Shown here one piece after another: positions 19,081 through 27,591 of a stretch of DNA of 64,000 nucleotides (its first letter is position 1; each line of letters begins with the position of its first letter). Position numbers and translations under genes: made by a program. Below the pieces are notes generated by a model. That model worked only from the letters and a program-made list of their open reading frames with translations. It searched no databases and had not been told where the DNA came from. Source of the stretch: a bacterium (GTDB taxonomy: Bacteria > Planctomycetota > JAFGQW01). The stretch lies in contig JAUHXU010000001.1 in assembly GCA_030426805.1 (NCBI GenBank), forward strand, positions 1,204,861 to 1,268,860, given 5' to 3'.

Positions 19081-20835
19081 CTACGGGATGATCGCCAGCT
19101 CGACAGGGTTGCTCACGTAGTCGACCGTGGGGCTGACGATGCCGAACGCGTGCGCGAACCGCAGACCGGCGAGCGAACCGGGCAGGCCAGGCGGCAAGGT
19201 GAATCGAGCAACGGCACGACCGCTGGTGTCGAGCATGCCGCGTGATCCGGAAAGCGGCGCCGCGTTGGGGTTTTGCAACGTGTACACGAGGTACGGATCG
19301 AGGTTCAACGGCGCGGTGAGCGGGCCAAGGGCGATGCCCGGCCACGTGCCCGCCAGCGAACCGAGCAGCACATAGGACGCGCCGGAGTGCCGCAGCCCGG
19401 CATCGATGGCGAGGGTCTGCACGCCCCCCGCGGAGCGCGACAGCGTGGCCGGAACGCCGCGCAAGCTCGGCACGGCGTCGAATGCGCCTGCGTCGAGCGG
19501 CAGCGATCGCGCCGCGCCAATGAGGTCGAACGAAACGCGATGCGCGACGTCGGCGCGCCCGTTGATCGGTCCGCCCGCAATCGGGCGTGCGTCGAGACCG
19601 GCAGCATCCCACGCAACGCCGACGAAATCGCCGAGTCCGGTGCCGGTCGTGTATCCGCCCGCGCTTCCGGTCACGGCACCGAGCACGACGTTGCCCGCGA
19701 CGACGTTGCCGCTGGAACCGCCCCGGAAGCGAATCGCCTCCTGATCCCGGCTGTAGACCACGTTGTTCGCGAACGTCATCGCCGCACGGTTGTTCCAGTT
19801 CGACAGGTTCGCCCCACGCCCGCGGTTCACGAACGTGTTGTGCACGACGGTCAAGTTCGTCGACTGCCCCTGGTGGTCGCGGCTGTGGAACGCGTCGAAC
19901 GCCGCATTCACGACGAGGTTGTTCCGCACGAGCGCTTCGCCCTGCACCTGCATTCCGTTGTCGAGGGAGTTGTAGACGACGTTGCGCTCCACGACGTTCT
20001 CTCCGACACCGCCCGTCCCATAGACGAGGATGCCGGGGTAGCGCGTATCGTGCACGATGTTGCCCACGATCCAGTTGTGGTGCGACCCCTGCTTGAGCTC
20101 GATTCCGTCCCCCTGCGTCCCGCCAGCCGTGTGGTGGACGTAGTTCAACGCGATCACGGAGTCGCGCATGATCTTCGCGCCGTTGTTCGCGCCGAGGTAC
20201 ATGCCCTCGCCGGTATCGCCCGCGTTACCCGGGTGGTGAATCTCGTTTCGCGTGATGTAGATCCGCTCGGTGTCCCTCGAGTTGGTCGCGATCCCGACGC
20301 CGTCGCCGTGGTGAATGTGGCATTGATCGATCCACACGTCGCGGCAGTCGTAGAGCTTGATCAGATCGTCACCCCCGGTGAACTCCAGGTGGCGAAAGCA
20401 GACGAACCGCGTCGGTGCGCTCTCGCCGACATTCATCAGGTTCTGTCGAGTATCGCTCCGGGTCAGCACGGGCTTGCGATTCGGGTCCGCGCCCATGATC
20501 CAGATCGGAGCGGATGCCGTGCCCTGGACCGTGACGTCCCATTTGACGGGGACCGACACGACCGAGTATGTGCCCGGGCCGATCAGCAGTGCGTCGCCGG
20601 GCTGAAGCCCTTGCACCGCGGCCGCCAGGTTGAGGCCGTTCTGCGTCGAGGTCAGGTTGCCGTCATACGTGAACGGAATCACGCGCAGCGGCACGACGGT
20701 TTGCCAGGCGGGAAAGAACGATGTCGGCAACCACGCCGGGCTCTGCGATTGTGCGCCACCCATCCCCACGGCGGCGCCGACCGCGAATACGGTGAGCAAG
20801 GCCCGTCGGAGCGGATGCAGAGAACACGTTTTCAC
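19081..20835 (-). CDS. Secreted right-handed beta-helix protein with shared C-terminal module
   Basis: 584 residues; the SD GGAGGTG precedes the ATG at 20835. The signal peptide ends near VGMGGAQ. After GDALLIGPGTYSVVSV, the chain shows repeated short coils with Asn/His-rich turns (WIDQCHIHHGDGVGIATNS, RNEIHHPGNAGDTGEGMYLG, NWIVGNIVHDTRYPGILVYG, VVERNVVYNSLDNGMQVQG), the pattern of pectate-lyase-like or polysaccharide-lyase beta-helices. The shared C-terminal module occupies about the last 115 residues, in a divergent form (YVLLGSLAGTWPGI, LNLDPYLVYTL, RGMLDTSGRAVARFTLPPGL). Polysaccharide binding or cleavage is likely but no catalytic set can be named. Confidence 0.9.
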   Translation of the reverse strand: MKTCSLHPLRRALLTVFAVGAAVGMGGAQSQSPAWLPTSFFPAWQTVVPLRVIPFTYDGNLTSTQNGLNLAAAVQGLQPGDALLIGPGTYSVVSVPVKWDVTVQGTASAPIWIMGADPNRKPVLTRSDTRQNLMNVGESAPTRFVCFRHLEFTGGDDLIKLYDCRDVWIDQCHIHHGDGVGIATNSRDTERIYITRNEIHHPGNAGDTGEGMYLGANNGAKIMRDSVIALNYVHHTAGGTQGDGIELKQGSHHNWIVGNIVHDTRYPGILVYGTGGVGENVVERNVVYNSLDNGMQVQGEALVRNNLVVNAAFDAFHSRDHQGQSTNLTVVHNTFVNRGRGANLSNWNNRAAMTFANNVVYSRDQEAIRFRGGSSGNVVAGNVVLGAVTGSAGGYTTGTGLGDFVGVAWDAAGLDARPIAGGPINGRADVAHRVSFDLIGAARSLPLDAGAFDAVPSLRGVPATLSRSAGGVQTLAIDAGLRHSGASYVLLGSLAGTWPGIALGPLTAPLNLDPYLVYTLQNPNAAPLSGSRGMLDTSGRAVARFTLPPGLPGSLAGLRFAHAFGIVSPTVDYVSNPVELAIIP

Positions 20836-20889
20836 TCGTGCACCTCCCGCGCCGATCCTACGTCGTCGCCGACAACCGCGTCAACGACG

Positions 20890-21783
20890 CTACGGGAGGC
20901 GTGCGAGGGCGGCGAGTTCGGCGGTCGTGTACTTGGGGATCCCGGCGCCCCACTTGCGGTTCATCTCGTCGATGATGACGTTGGCGAGAATCGCGTTGGC
21001 GACCGCGTTGGGGTGGATGTCGTCGGCGAAGAGGTGATCGTATTGGCCGTATGCGGGCGCGCCGACGAGCGCGCGGGTGCCGATCACCGGCGGAGTCACC
21101 GCGAGCGTCTGGATGATCGTCTCCGTGTCGAGCACGATGACCTGCGGGATCGCGTTGAGCGAGCGGATCACGGTGTTCACCCGCGCGATGTGCGCGCGCA
21201 CGTTGGCGCCGGCGGTCGTATTGCGGCTCGCCCACTCCTTGGGCGTGTAGGTGACGTCCGGAACGGTCCACACGAGGAACTTCGCGGTCGGGTGGAACAC
21301 GTAGAGCGTGTAGAGCTGGTTGACGACGTTCGTCAGCAGCGTGTCGATCACGCGATCCGCGTTCGCATCGAAGCCGGGTGCGGCGCGTGACAGCACGCCG
21401 AAGTTGTTCAGCACGTCGTTGCCGCCGATCTCGTACGAGATGAACGACGCGAGTCTCTGCGTGTTGTTCGCGATGCGCCCCGCGTAGAGCGCGAACTGCG
21501 TCGGCACCCACGCACTCGTCGATCCAGCGATCGCGTAGTTCCGAAGATCGTCGCCGGACCGCCGGCCCTTCTTGAACGCAGCCTGCGCGGGGTCGTCTCC
21601 GTAGAGCGCGATCCGAAACGGAAACCCGATCAACTCGTTGTGGGTCAGGCTGTCGCCGAAACTCACCGACGCCGAGAGATCGACCTGGGCCGGTGCGGGC
21701 CCGACAGCCAGCCCGACAGTCAGCCCGACGCACAGCGCGATGGCAAGCGTGGCGACGAGCGCCGACAGGATCCTGCGGGGCAC
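20890..21783 (-). CDS. Secreted GDSL/SGNH-family esterase or lipase
   Basis: 297 residues from a GTG at 21783 with an AAAGGAGG SD. The signal peptide is LVATLAIALCVGLTVGLAVGPAPAQ. Block I is SFGDSLTHNE with nucleophile S45; block III is IGGNDVLNN (GGND at 120-123); block V is ADDIHPNAVA with D254 and H257 completing the triad. Length and blocks match secreted SGNH hydrolases, which cleave esters of lipids or polysaccharide acetyl groups. Next to a beta-helix protein on the same strand, deacetylation of a polysaccharide is a reasonable inference. It lacks the shared C-terminal module. Confidence 0.93.
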   Translation of the reverse strand: MPRRILSALVATLAIALCVGLTVGLAVGPAPAQVDLSASVSFGDSLTHNELIGFPFRIALYGDDPAQAAFKKGRRSGDDLRNYAIAGSTSAWVPTQFALYAGRIANNTQRLASFISYEIGGNDVLNNFGVLSRAAPGFDANADRVIDTLLTNVVNQLYTLYVFHPTAKFLVWTVPDVTYTPKEWASRNTTAGANVRAHIARVNTVIRSLNAIPQVIVLDTETIIQTLAVTPPVIGTRALVGAPAYGQYDHLFADDIHPNAVANAILANVIIDEMNRKWGAGIPKYTTAELAALARLP

Positions 21784-21981
21784 GAGAGCCTCCTTTCACG
21801 AGGAGGCCTCGTTCTACCGGAGGCCGCGCGCAGTGTCGAGGCAGTAGTGCTTCGCGATCCGAGTCGCGTGCTGCCATGCTCGTGATGTTCGCACGGATCT
21901 TCCGTTGCGGGCGGCGTGATCCGCGGGTACTCTCCGTGCAGGTAGATCCAGGGTGCTTCCAGGTCACTGGGAGAGAGAATC

Positions 21982-23223
21982 ATGAGATCGTATCCGGATC
22001 GTGCTGCCATTGCGCTCGTGCTCGTCTGGGCGTTCTGCTCGTTGACGTCAGCCGTGGCACAGGTCCATCACGGGCATGTGATCCTCGGCGTTTCGAGCGC
22101 CTCGCGTAACCAAGCACACGTCCTGAGCATCGACCCGACCAGCGGGAGGCAAGCGACGATTCTCACGACGATGGTCGGCGTGAATTGCATCCGCATGTCG
22201 CCGGACAACGACTCGCTGACCGTCGCGTTCTACAGCGGCGGCGGGCCGGGCACGATCGCACGCGTCTTCCCCAACGGGACGACCGTGCCGCTCAACTGGG
22301 TCGGCGCGGTGGTCTCCGACATGGAACTCGATGGCGACAACGAGTGGTATTGCGCCGGCCTGCTCGCCGGTCACCGACTGTTCACGGTCCACGACCCGTC
22401 CGGCATTCCGACGACCATCTCGAAGCAACGGGCGCTGTCGATGGCGGTCGTCGAGGAGCAGGGGCTGCGGTATGCGGGCGCGGCCCGCTACGTCGTGCCC
22501 CAGCTGTTCTTCACCGATCGGCAAGGGCGCATCACGACGATGATCCGGTCGACGCCCCAACTCGAACTGACCGACGTCGAACTGCGACCGCGCACCGGCG
22601 AACTGGTGCTCGGTGGGGTGACGGCACCGGAACTGCGTACCCTGACGCAGTCGGGGTTGGTCCTGCCACTCGGTACGTTCCCGCAAGTACAGGCGATCCG
22701 CGTCGGCGCAGACGACACGATGTGGGTCTCGGGATTTCCGACGACCGGCAACCCCGCGGTCATGCGGTTCGACCTCCAGACGCAGACCGTGTTGACCGTG
22801 CATTCCGTCGCGGCAGCGCCCGGCGCGCTCCTGACCGGCCTGGAGATTTACGGGCGCCGACTGCTGCGGTGCGAGAAGCGATCGGTCAACACCATCGACG
22901 TCGTCTTGGCGGCCAACACGTCGTTCTGGGGCCGGCAGTATCAACTCGCGGCGAGTCTCGGGCGCCGCCCGGGTGTTCGGCTTCCCGCCGGCGAGTTCCT
23001 GTCCCTCGATGTCACGGATGGTCTGTTCGCACTCTCGGCGCGGAACTTGGCCCCCACGATCTTCTCCAACTTCAGCGGCCGCGTGCCTCGGATCGGCGTG
23101 CGCGCGACGATCAACTTGCCGCCGGGCACCCCACGGCTCGGCATTCCCGTGTTCGTCAGCGGCGTGATCCATGGGCTGAGCAGGCCCGCGACTGCGCTGA
23201 ACACGCACTGGTTCCGGCTCTGA
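21982..23223 (+). CDS. Secreted beta-propeller-like protein with shared C-terminal module
   Basis: 413 residues; GGGAGAGAG lies about 6 nt upstream of the ATG. The signal peptide is ALVLVWAFCSLTSAVAQ. The body resembles the propeller at 4460-5740 (VLSIDPTSGRQATILTTMVG, IRMSPDNDSLTVAFYSGGG, ELDGDNEWYCAGL, VELRPRTGELVLGGV). The C-terminal module begins near residue 300 (YQLAASLGRRPGVRLPAGEF, LDVTDGLFALSARNLAPTIF, INLPPGTPRLGIPVFVSGV). Divergent from the GDSL gene, with 198 bp between starts. No enzymatic motif is seen. Confidence 0.88.
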   Translation: MRSYPDRAAIALVLVWAFCSLTSAVAQVHHGHVILGVSSASRNQAHVLSIDPTSGRQATILTTMVGVNCIRMSPDNDSLTVAFYSGGGPGTIARVFPNGTTVPLNWVGAVVSDMELDGDNEWYCAGLLAGHRLFTVHDPSGIPTTISKQRALSMAVVEEQGLRYAGAARYVVPQLFFTDRQGRITTMIRSTPQLELTDVELRPRTGELVLGGVTAPELRTLTQSGLVLPLGTFPQVQAIRVGADDTMWVSGFPTTGNPAVMRFDLQTQTVLTVHSVAAAPGALLTGLEIYGRRLLRCEKRSVNTIDVVLAANTSFWGRQYQLAASLGRRPGVRLPAGEFLSLDVTDGLFALSARNLAPTIFSNFSGRVPRIGVRATINLPPGTPRLGIPVFVSGVIHGLSRPATALNTHWFRL

Positions 23224-23673
23224 TTGCGGTCACTTCGATTGCGGCAGGCGAGAGCCGATCGTCTGCCGCACGATCGCCTCGGAACGCGCCGACGTACAGC
23301 GATTCCAGCACTCGTGTCACGCGCTGTTACACGCTCGCGACTCGGGGGCGACAATCGTTTCGTGCGGCGCGTCGCTCATCTTCGTCACCCGTGTTGACGG
23401 CGTGCGTGCGGACCGGTACGATCCGGGCATGATCACCCGCGGAACCTCCTACCTCTTCAAGGTTCCCTTCGGCTGAACGCTCTTCCTGAGCGATCAACGG
23501 GCTTGATCCATTCGTAAGCTGGCCGCGCGCCGCACGTCTCTCCCTCGCGTTCCCCGCAGGCGCAGCTCTACGCCCGTCCTCGCGCAACTCGTCCGCTAGT
23601 CGCCGCCTCGACCGAGGCCGGCGTTTCATTCGAGGGGTTTGGATTCTCCGATTCCATTTCTTTGGAGCCTGTC
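23224..23673. other. 450-bp intergenic region without a convincing gene
   Basis: This is the only gap longer than 300 bp. It is less GC-rich than the surroundings. One tiny open frame (23429-23476, 15 codons, MITRGTSYLFKVPFG) lies in it but has no clear SD and no support as a gene. A short imperfect hairpin (CGCTCTTCCTGAGCG, near 23478) follows it. A promoter for the downstream gene is expected here but no confident -35/-10 pair was found. Confidence 0.5.
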
Positions 23674-24456
23674 ATGAAGCGCATCGTACCGATTCTTGGC
23701 GTCGTGCTGGCCGCCGTGGCCGCGGACACCGACGCACAGTGCAAGGGCTGTGGCGGCGGCCGCAGCCAGGCCGCGATCTCCCGACTCGACCCCGCGTTCG
23801 AGAAACCGAAGTTCCCGTCGACGGGCGAGTCGGTCGCCCACGCCGATCCGTTCCAGTCGATCGAGCAAATCCGCGAGGCAGCGAAGAAGGGGCACGCGTC
23901 GCTCCTCTACGTCTACGACTCCCGCAACCGCACGGATCTGGCGAAGTTCGAGAACGCCCTGTTCAAGAAGGACGAGAAGCTCGCGATCGCCATGAAGCCG
24001 TTCCGACGGTTGAAGCTCGACCTGGCGAAGGACCCGGTGGCCGAAGCACGGTACGCAAAGAAGGCGCCCGTGTTCATCGCCTACGGCGCGAAGGGCGAGA
24101 TCGTCCGCGAGGTCGCCTTCCCGCGCTATCGCACGAAGAGCACCGCGCTCTTCCGCGCCCTCGCCCACGCCTCGAAAGCAAAGGGCGTGATGCCGCTGAG
24201 CCGTTTCGTGAAGGAGTATCGTGACTTCCTCAACGACCTCGATGGCATCGAGCAACAGAAGGTCGTCCTCGTCGGTCAGCGGGCGCGACTCGGCGAGAAC
24301 CCGCGCGCGTCGAAGGAACGCAAGATCCAGCGCGAAGAGGCCGAGCTGAAGAAGGCCGAGTCGGCCCTGATCGCTCGCGAGCGCAAGCTCCTCGAGGCGG
24401 TCCACACCGCGCCCGCCACGGCGCGCGGCTGCACCGCTTCGTCCTGCGGAAGCTAG
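23674..24456 (+). CDS. Secreted thioredoxin-fold-like protein with coiled-coil C terminus
   Basis: 260 residues from the ATG at 23674 (TTTGGAG upstream). The signal peptide ends near VAADTDAQ, and the mature end carries CKGCGGG. Residues about 60-175 look like a degenerate thioredoxin fold of the kind that handles a stressed or incoming protein (KKGHASLLYVYDSRNRTDL, KKAPVFIAYGAKGEIVREV), with no CxxC at the canonical position. A charged coiled coil follows (KIQREEAELKKAESALIARE), and the tail ends GCTASSCGS. The neighbouring gene is also thioredoxin-like. Twin hairpins follow the stop. Confidence 0.82.
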   Translation: MKRIVPILGVVLAAVAADTDAQCKGCGGGRSQAAISRLDPAFEKPKFPSTGESVAHADPFQSIEQIREAAKKGHASLLYVYDSRNRTDLAKFENALFKKDEKLAIAMKPFRRLKLDLAKDPVAEARYAKKAPVFIAYGAKGEIVREVAFPRYRTKSTALFRALAHASKAKGVMPLSRFVKEYRDFLNDLDGIEQQKVVLVGQRARLGENPRASKERKIQREEAELKKAESALIARERKLLEAVHTAPATARGCTASSCGS

Positions 24457-24463
24457 TAGTGCT

Positions 24464-24495
24464 GGGCGTCGCACGTCGGTCGGCGTGCGACGCCC
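24464..24495 (+). terminator. Hairpin 1 of a tandem pair after the secreted Trx-like gene
   Basis: A perfect 12-bp stem (GGGCGTCGCACG with CGTGCGACGCCC) closes the 8-nt loop TCGGTCGG. It begins 7 nt after the stop of the preceding gene. It lacks a U tract of its own but stands directly in front of the second hairpin. Confidence 0.75.
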
Positions 24496-24503
24496 GGACA
24501 GGT

Positions 24504-24536
24504 CGAGCCCGTGTCGGTCGGCACGGGCTCGCTTTT
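24504..24536 (+). terminator. Rho-independent terminator, hairpin 2 of the pair
   Basis: A 10-bp stem (CGAGCCCGTG with CACGGGCTCG) closes a loop identical to that of hairpin 1 (TCGGTCGG) and is followed by CTTTT, a short U tract. This is the clearest intrinsic terminator in the window and separates the two thioredoxin-like genes. Confidence 0.85.
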
Positions 24537-24606
24537 GCCTCCCCATTCCCGTCCCGTTCGAGATCGGACACACGCGCGCGCGGTGTCCTTGCAAGGAGCT
24601 GAGTTC

Positions 24607-25668
24607 ATGCGCACCCCCCTATCGATCCTCTTGCTGTTGGTGACGTTCTCCGCGCCCGCGATCCGGGCGCAGGACCGAGCCGAGCCCTCCGCCGAGTCGT
24701 CCGGCATCGCGGATGCGGTGGCCGCGCTGCAGAAGCAGGCGAAGTTCCCGCGCTACGATCGCGCGAAGAGCCGCGACGCCGAATACCGCGCCGAGTTCAT
24801 GAAGTCGCGCGCCGCCGCGATGGAGCGTTACAAGACCGCCGCGAAGGCGTTCCTGGCCTCGCACGCCGCCGAACTCGGCGAGGGCGAGGGGCTCTACTAT
24901 CGCGGCATGCTGCAGGGCGTCGTCGGCGATGCGAAGGCATCCACGGCGTCGTACAGCGCGTTCCGGAGCACCGTCGCGGAGCATCCGATGCGCGCGACCG
25001 CCGGCTTGGCGCTCCTCCGGGCGCACATGTACGCCACGAAGGACGTCGAGGCATTCCGCGCACTGGCGAAGGAACTCGAGGACGAAGACCTCGACAATCG
25101 CGCGCGCCGGCAATTCGAGCAGTTGAAGTCCGGCGAGGCAGCATTCGCGAAGCGCAGCGCTCTCGTGGGCAAACCGCTTCCGACGATCCCGGTGAAGGAC
25201 GTCGTCGGCGCCGAGTCGTTCGCCTTCCCGGTAGAGGGCAAGGTGACGGTGATCGACTTCTGGGCCACCTGGTGCCCCCCGTGTCGCAAGATCATCCCCG
25301 ACCTTGCCCGCTTGCAGGAGCAGTACGGCGACAAGCTCCAGATCGTCGGGCTCACGCGCTACTACGGCTACGGGTGGGAATACACCGGGCGCGAGGGTGA
25401 CGAGCTGATGGGCAAGCGCGTCGGCAGTCGGGACGAGCCACTGACGCCCGAGCGCGAACTCGAGATCAACCGGATCTTCCACAAGGGCGTGCTCAATTAC
25501 CCGATCGTGTTCACCGGCAAGAAGGTCGCCGGCGACGTGTTCGGCGTCCGCGGAATCCCGACCGTGTTCGTCGTGGACCGCGAGGGGATCGTCCGCTGGT
25601 ACAAGGTGGGCGCGGGCGACGAAAAGGAGTTGCACGAGGTCATCGCCAAGCTCGTCGCGCAGCCGTAG
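24607..25668 (+). CDS. Secreted TlpA/ResA-like thioredoxin-domain protein
   Basis: 353 residues; SD AAGGAG lies 7 nt before the ATG. The signal peptide is SILLLLVTFSAPAIRAQ. Residues about 30-185 are helical (TPR-like); the TlpA-type domain follows (GKVTVIDFWATWCPPCRKII with CPPC at 223-226, LQIVGLTRYYGYGWEYTG, VFGVRGIPTVFVVDREGI with the cis-Pro loop). Such proteins reduce or resolve disulfides in the periplasm, for instance in cytochrome maturation or as antioxidants. An insert around residues 250-300 (YGYGWEYTGREGDELMGKRV) is longer than in plain TlpA. It ends 3 nt before repeat copy 3. Confidence 0.92.
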   Translation: MRTPLSILLLLVTFSAPAIRAQDRAEPSAESSGIADAVAALQKQAKFPRYDRAKSRDAEYRAEFMKSRAAAMERYKTAAKAFLASHAAELGEGEGLYYRGMLQGVVGDAKASTASYSAFRSTVAEHPMRATAGLALLRAHMYATKDVEAFRALAKELEDEDLDNRARRQFEQLKSGEAAFAKRSALVGKPLPTIPVKDVVGAESFAFPVEGKVTVIDFWATWCPPCRKIIPDLARLQEQYGDKLQIVGLTRYYGYGWEYTGREGDELMGKRVGSRDEPLTPERELEINRIFHKGVLNYPIVFTGKKVAGDVFGVRGIPTVFVVDREGIVRWYKVGAGDEKELHEVIAKLVAQP

Positions 25669-25670
25669 CT

Positions 25671-25764
25671 TCACCCGGAGAATTGTCCCTCAACGCTGAC
25701 AAATACCGGTTTGAAGCGCTTCAAACGCGAATCTGTCCCCGTTGAGGGACAGATTCGCGTCTGA
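25671..25764. repeat. 94-bp palindromic repeat, copy 3
   Basis: Same length and symmetry as copies 1 and 2, with the 18-bp centre at 25709-25726. The left arm starts TCACCCGGAGAATTGTCCC; the right end is the reverse complement of TCAGACGCGAATCTGTCCC. It starts 3 nt after the stop of the TlpA-like gene and ends 10 nt before the end of the convergent beta-helix gene, so it could terminate both transcripts. Confidence 0.92.
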
Positions 25765-25773
25765 ACACCGCGG

Positions 25774-27423
25774 CTACTGGATGCGGAACGACGCGGTGTG
25801 GCTGATCGTGCGGATCACTTGCGTCGCGCTCGTGTCGATCGTCACGAACGCGCTGTGGATCTGGATGCCGATCAGGGCGGGGACGTTGGGGACGTTGAAG
25901 CGCGCGAAGCCGTTTCCGCTCGCGTCGAGCGCGCGCGCGTAGCGCTCGAACACCGTCGGGAGCAGCCCCGTGATGGACAGCGACATCACGGCGTCAAAGC
26001 TCAACCGAAGCACGCGATCGTCGACCGTGATCGGGCCGGTGCCGAGCGACGACGCCAGTTGATACGGCAAGCCGGCGTCGAGCGGCGCCGAGAGATCGTA
26101 TCGGACCGTGGTGCCGATCTGTCCGCTCCCCGTGGTCGTGAGCGACACGTGAGCCTCGTCCGCGCCGATGTCGACCGGCGCCGAGCGCGGCTCGCCCTCG
26201 AAGTCGTTCGTGACGAACGTCGCCGGGCCGGGCATGTACGTGGGGACGATCTCGGTCGTGCCGGCATCGATCAGCGGCGAATCGGGAAGCAACCGCACGT
26301 CGATGGGCGCCGTGAGGCTCACGAGCCGCGGGTCGCCCTCGATGCTGTTCGCGTCGTAGGCGGTCGCGCCGCCGGGGATGATCGCGGTCGGATTCCCCTG
26401 CTGCCACAGGCGAAACTGCGCGAGGGACCCGCCGAACACGGGGTTCGACACCGACCCGACGACCAGTGTGACCGGACAGTTCGGCGCCCAGAAGGCGTTG
26501 TGATCCGTCACGAGCGGATCGAGCCAGCCGTCGCCCTGGTCCCATGAATACCGAATCGCGGGCGCGGGTCCGAAGTTCACGACGATGTTGTTGCGGAACG
26601 ACATCGCGTCTCGCCACTGCCCTTGGCCGCCGATCGTGATCTTCACCGCCGTCACCTCGGTGCTAACGATCACGGTGTTGTGTGCGAAGACGAGACCGTC
26701 GACGTTCCCCTGGACCAGGAACGCCTCTCCATCCGAGGCGCATCCGTGCAGCAGGCAGTTCCGAATGATCGACCGCGGCAGGGACGCGTTCGGATAGTCG
26801 ATGTGGAAACAGCGGAACGACGTACCCTTTCCGTCGAACTCGCACCCGTCGTAGATCGCGCCGAGCGCGTCGTAGTGGATCGCCGGCCAGCCGTTCGCGC
26901 GAAAGATGCAATTCCGAAACAGCAGATTCTCGTTCACGTCGCGAATTTCCACTCCGTTCGCATTCGGCCAAAACGAGGTCCCGTTGTCGACCTCGCACGA
27001 CTCGAACGTGCAACCGGACACGCCGGGCCCCCCGCCTTCGATGAGAATCCCGGTGTCGATGAACCCCGTCACGAAGACGTTCTTCACCGACACGCTCCGA
27101 GCGCCGGGACGAATGTGGATGCCGTAGCGCTGATTCGTCACTGGCGGACTGATCGTCGCCCGCCCGCGCGTCGCCTCGAACGTCAGCGAGTAGGCGGTCG
27201 ACGTCGTGCCCGGCCCGCTGAGGAGCAGCGTCTCGTTGAACGTCGTCGGCGCGAGGTCGAACACGACGTCGCCGTTGATCCCGCTCGCGAGCGCCTGCGT
27301 CGCGGCACCGATCGTTTGGTAGTTTCGCCCGCCCGCCGGCAGCGTCGGGTCGATCGTGTAGGTTCCGCTGAGCTGAGCCGTGAGTGGCGTCATCGTCAGC
27401 AGCAACAGGGTGATCCAGCGCAT
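25774..27423 (-). CDS. Secreted parallel beta-helix protein with shared C-terminal module
   Basis: 549 residues from the ATG at 27423, chosen because GGAGAG stands just upstream and a short signal peptide (WITLLLLTMTPLTAQ) follows. The chain has repeated beta-helix coils (FVTGFIDTGILIEGGG, GCTFESCEVDNGTSFWPN, LLFRNCIFRANGWPAIHYD, IRNCLLHGCASDGEAFLV) and a closing stretch DFEGEPRSAPVDIGADE, which is common at the end of the helix in many right-handed beta-helix proteins. The C-terminal module follows (YQLASSLGTGPITV, LRLSFDAVMSLSITGLLPTV, YARALDASGNGFARFNVP). Function unknown; surface or secreted. Confidence 0.9.
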   Translation of the reverse strand: MRWITLLLLTMTPLTAQLSGTYTIDPTLPAGGRNYQTIGAATQALASGINGDVVFDLAPTTFNETLLLSGPGTTSTAYSLTFEATRGRATISPPVTNQRYGIHIRPGARSVSVKNVFVTGFIDTGILIEGGGPGVSGCTFESCEVDNGTSFWPNANGVEIRDVNENLLFRNCIFRANGWPAIHYDALGAIYDGCEFDGKGTSFRCFHIDYPNASLPRSIIRNCLLHGCASDGEAFLVQGNVDGLVFAHNTVIVSTEVTAVKITIGGQGQWRDAMSFRNNIVVNFGPAPAIRYSWDQGDGWLDPLVTDHNAFWAPNCPVTLVVGSVSNPVFGGSLAQFRLWQQGNPTAIIPGGATAYDANSIEGDPRLVSLTAPIDVRLLPDSPLIDAGTTEIVPTYMPGPATFVTNDFEGEPRSAPVDIGADEAHVSLTTTGSGQIGTTVRYDLSAPLDAGLPYQLASSLGTGPITVDDRVLRLSFDAVMSLSITGLLPTVFERYARALDASGNGFARFNVPNVPALIGIQIHSAFVTIDTSATQVIRTISHTASFRIQ

Positions 27424-27591
27424 GGGTCTCTCCGATTCTCCATGGGTGCTTTTCTTCGCGAATCGCCGCGATCGTAGCACGGTTTTCCACGGAGGAGGAA
27501 CGCCATGCCGATGCCGACGGCCGGGACATCCGGTATGCTCCCAGCGGGTGATTCAAAACGGGGTCATGCGCCGAATTGCCGGAGGGTGATC

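Noticed and set aside
23429-23476. 15-codon open frame in the only large intergenic gap
   Set aside because: It lacks a clear SD and any leader-peptide signature such as repeated codons of one amino acid followed by alternative hairpins; chance is the simpler explanation.
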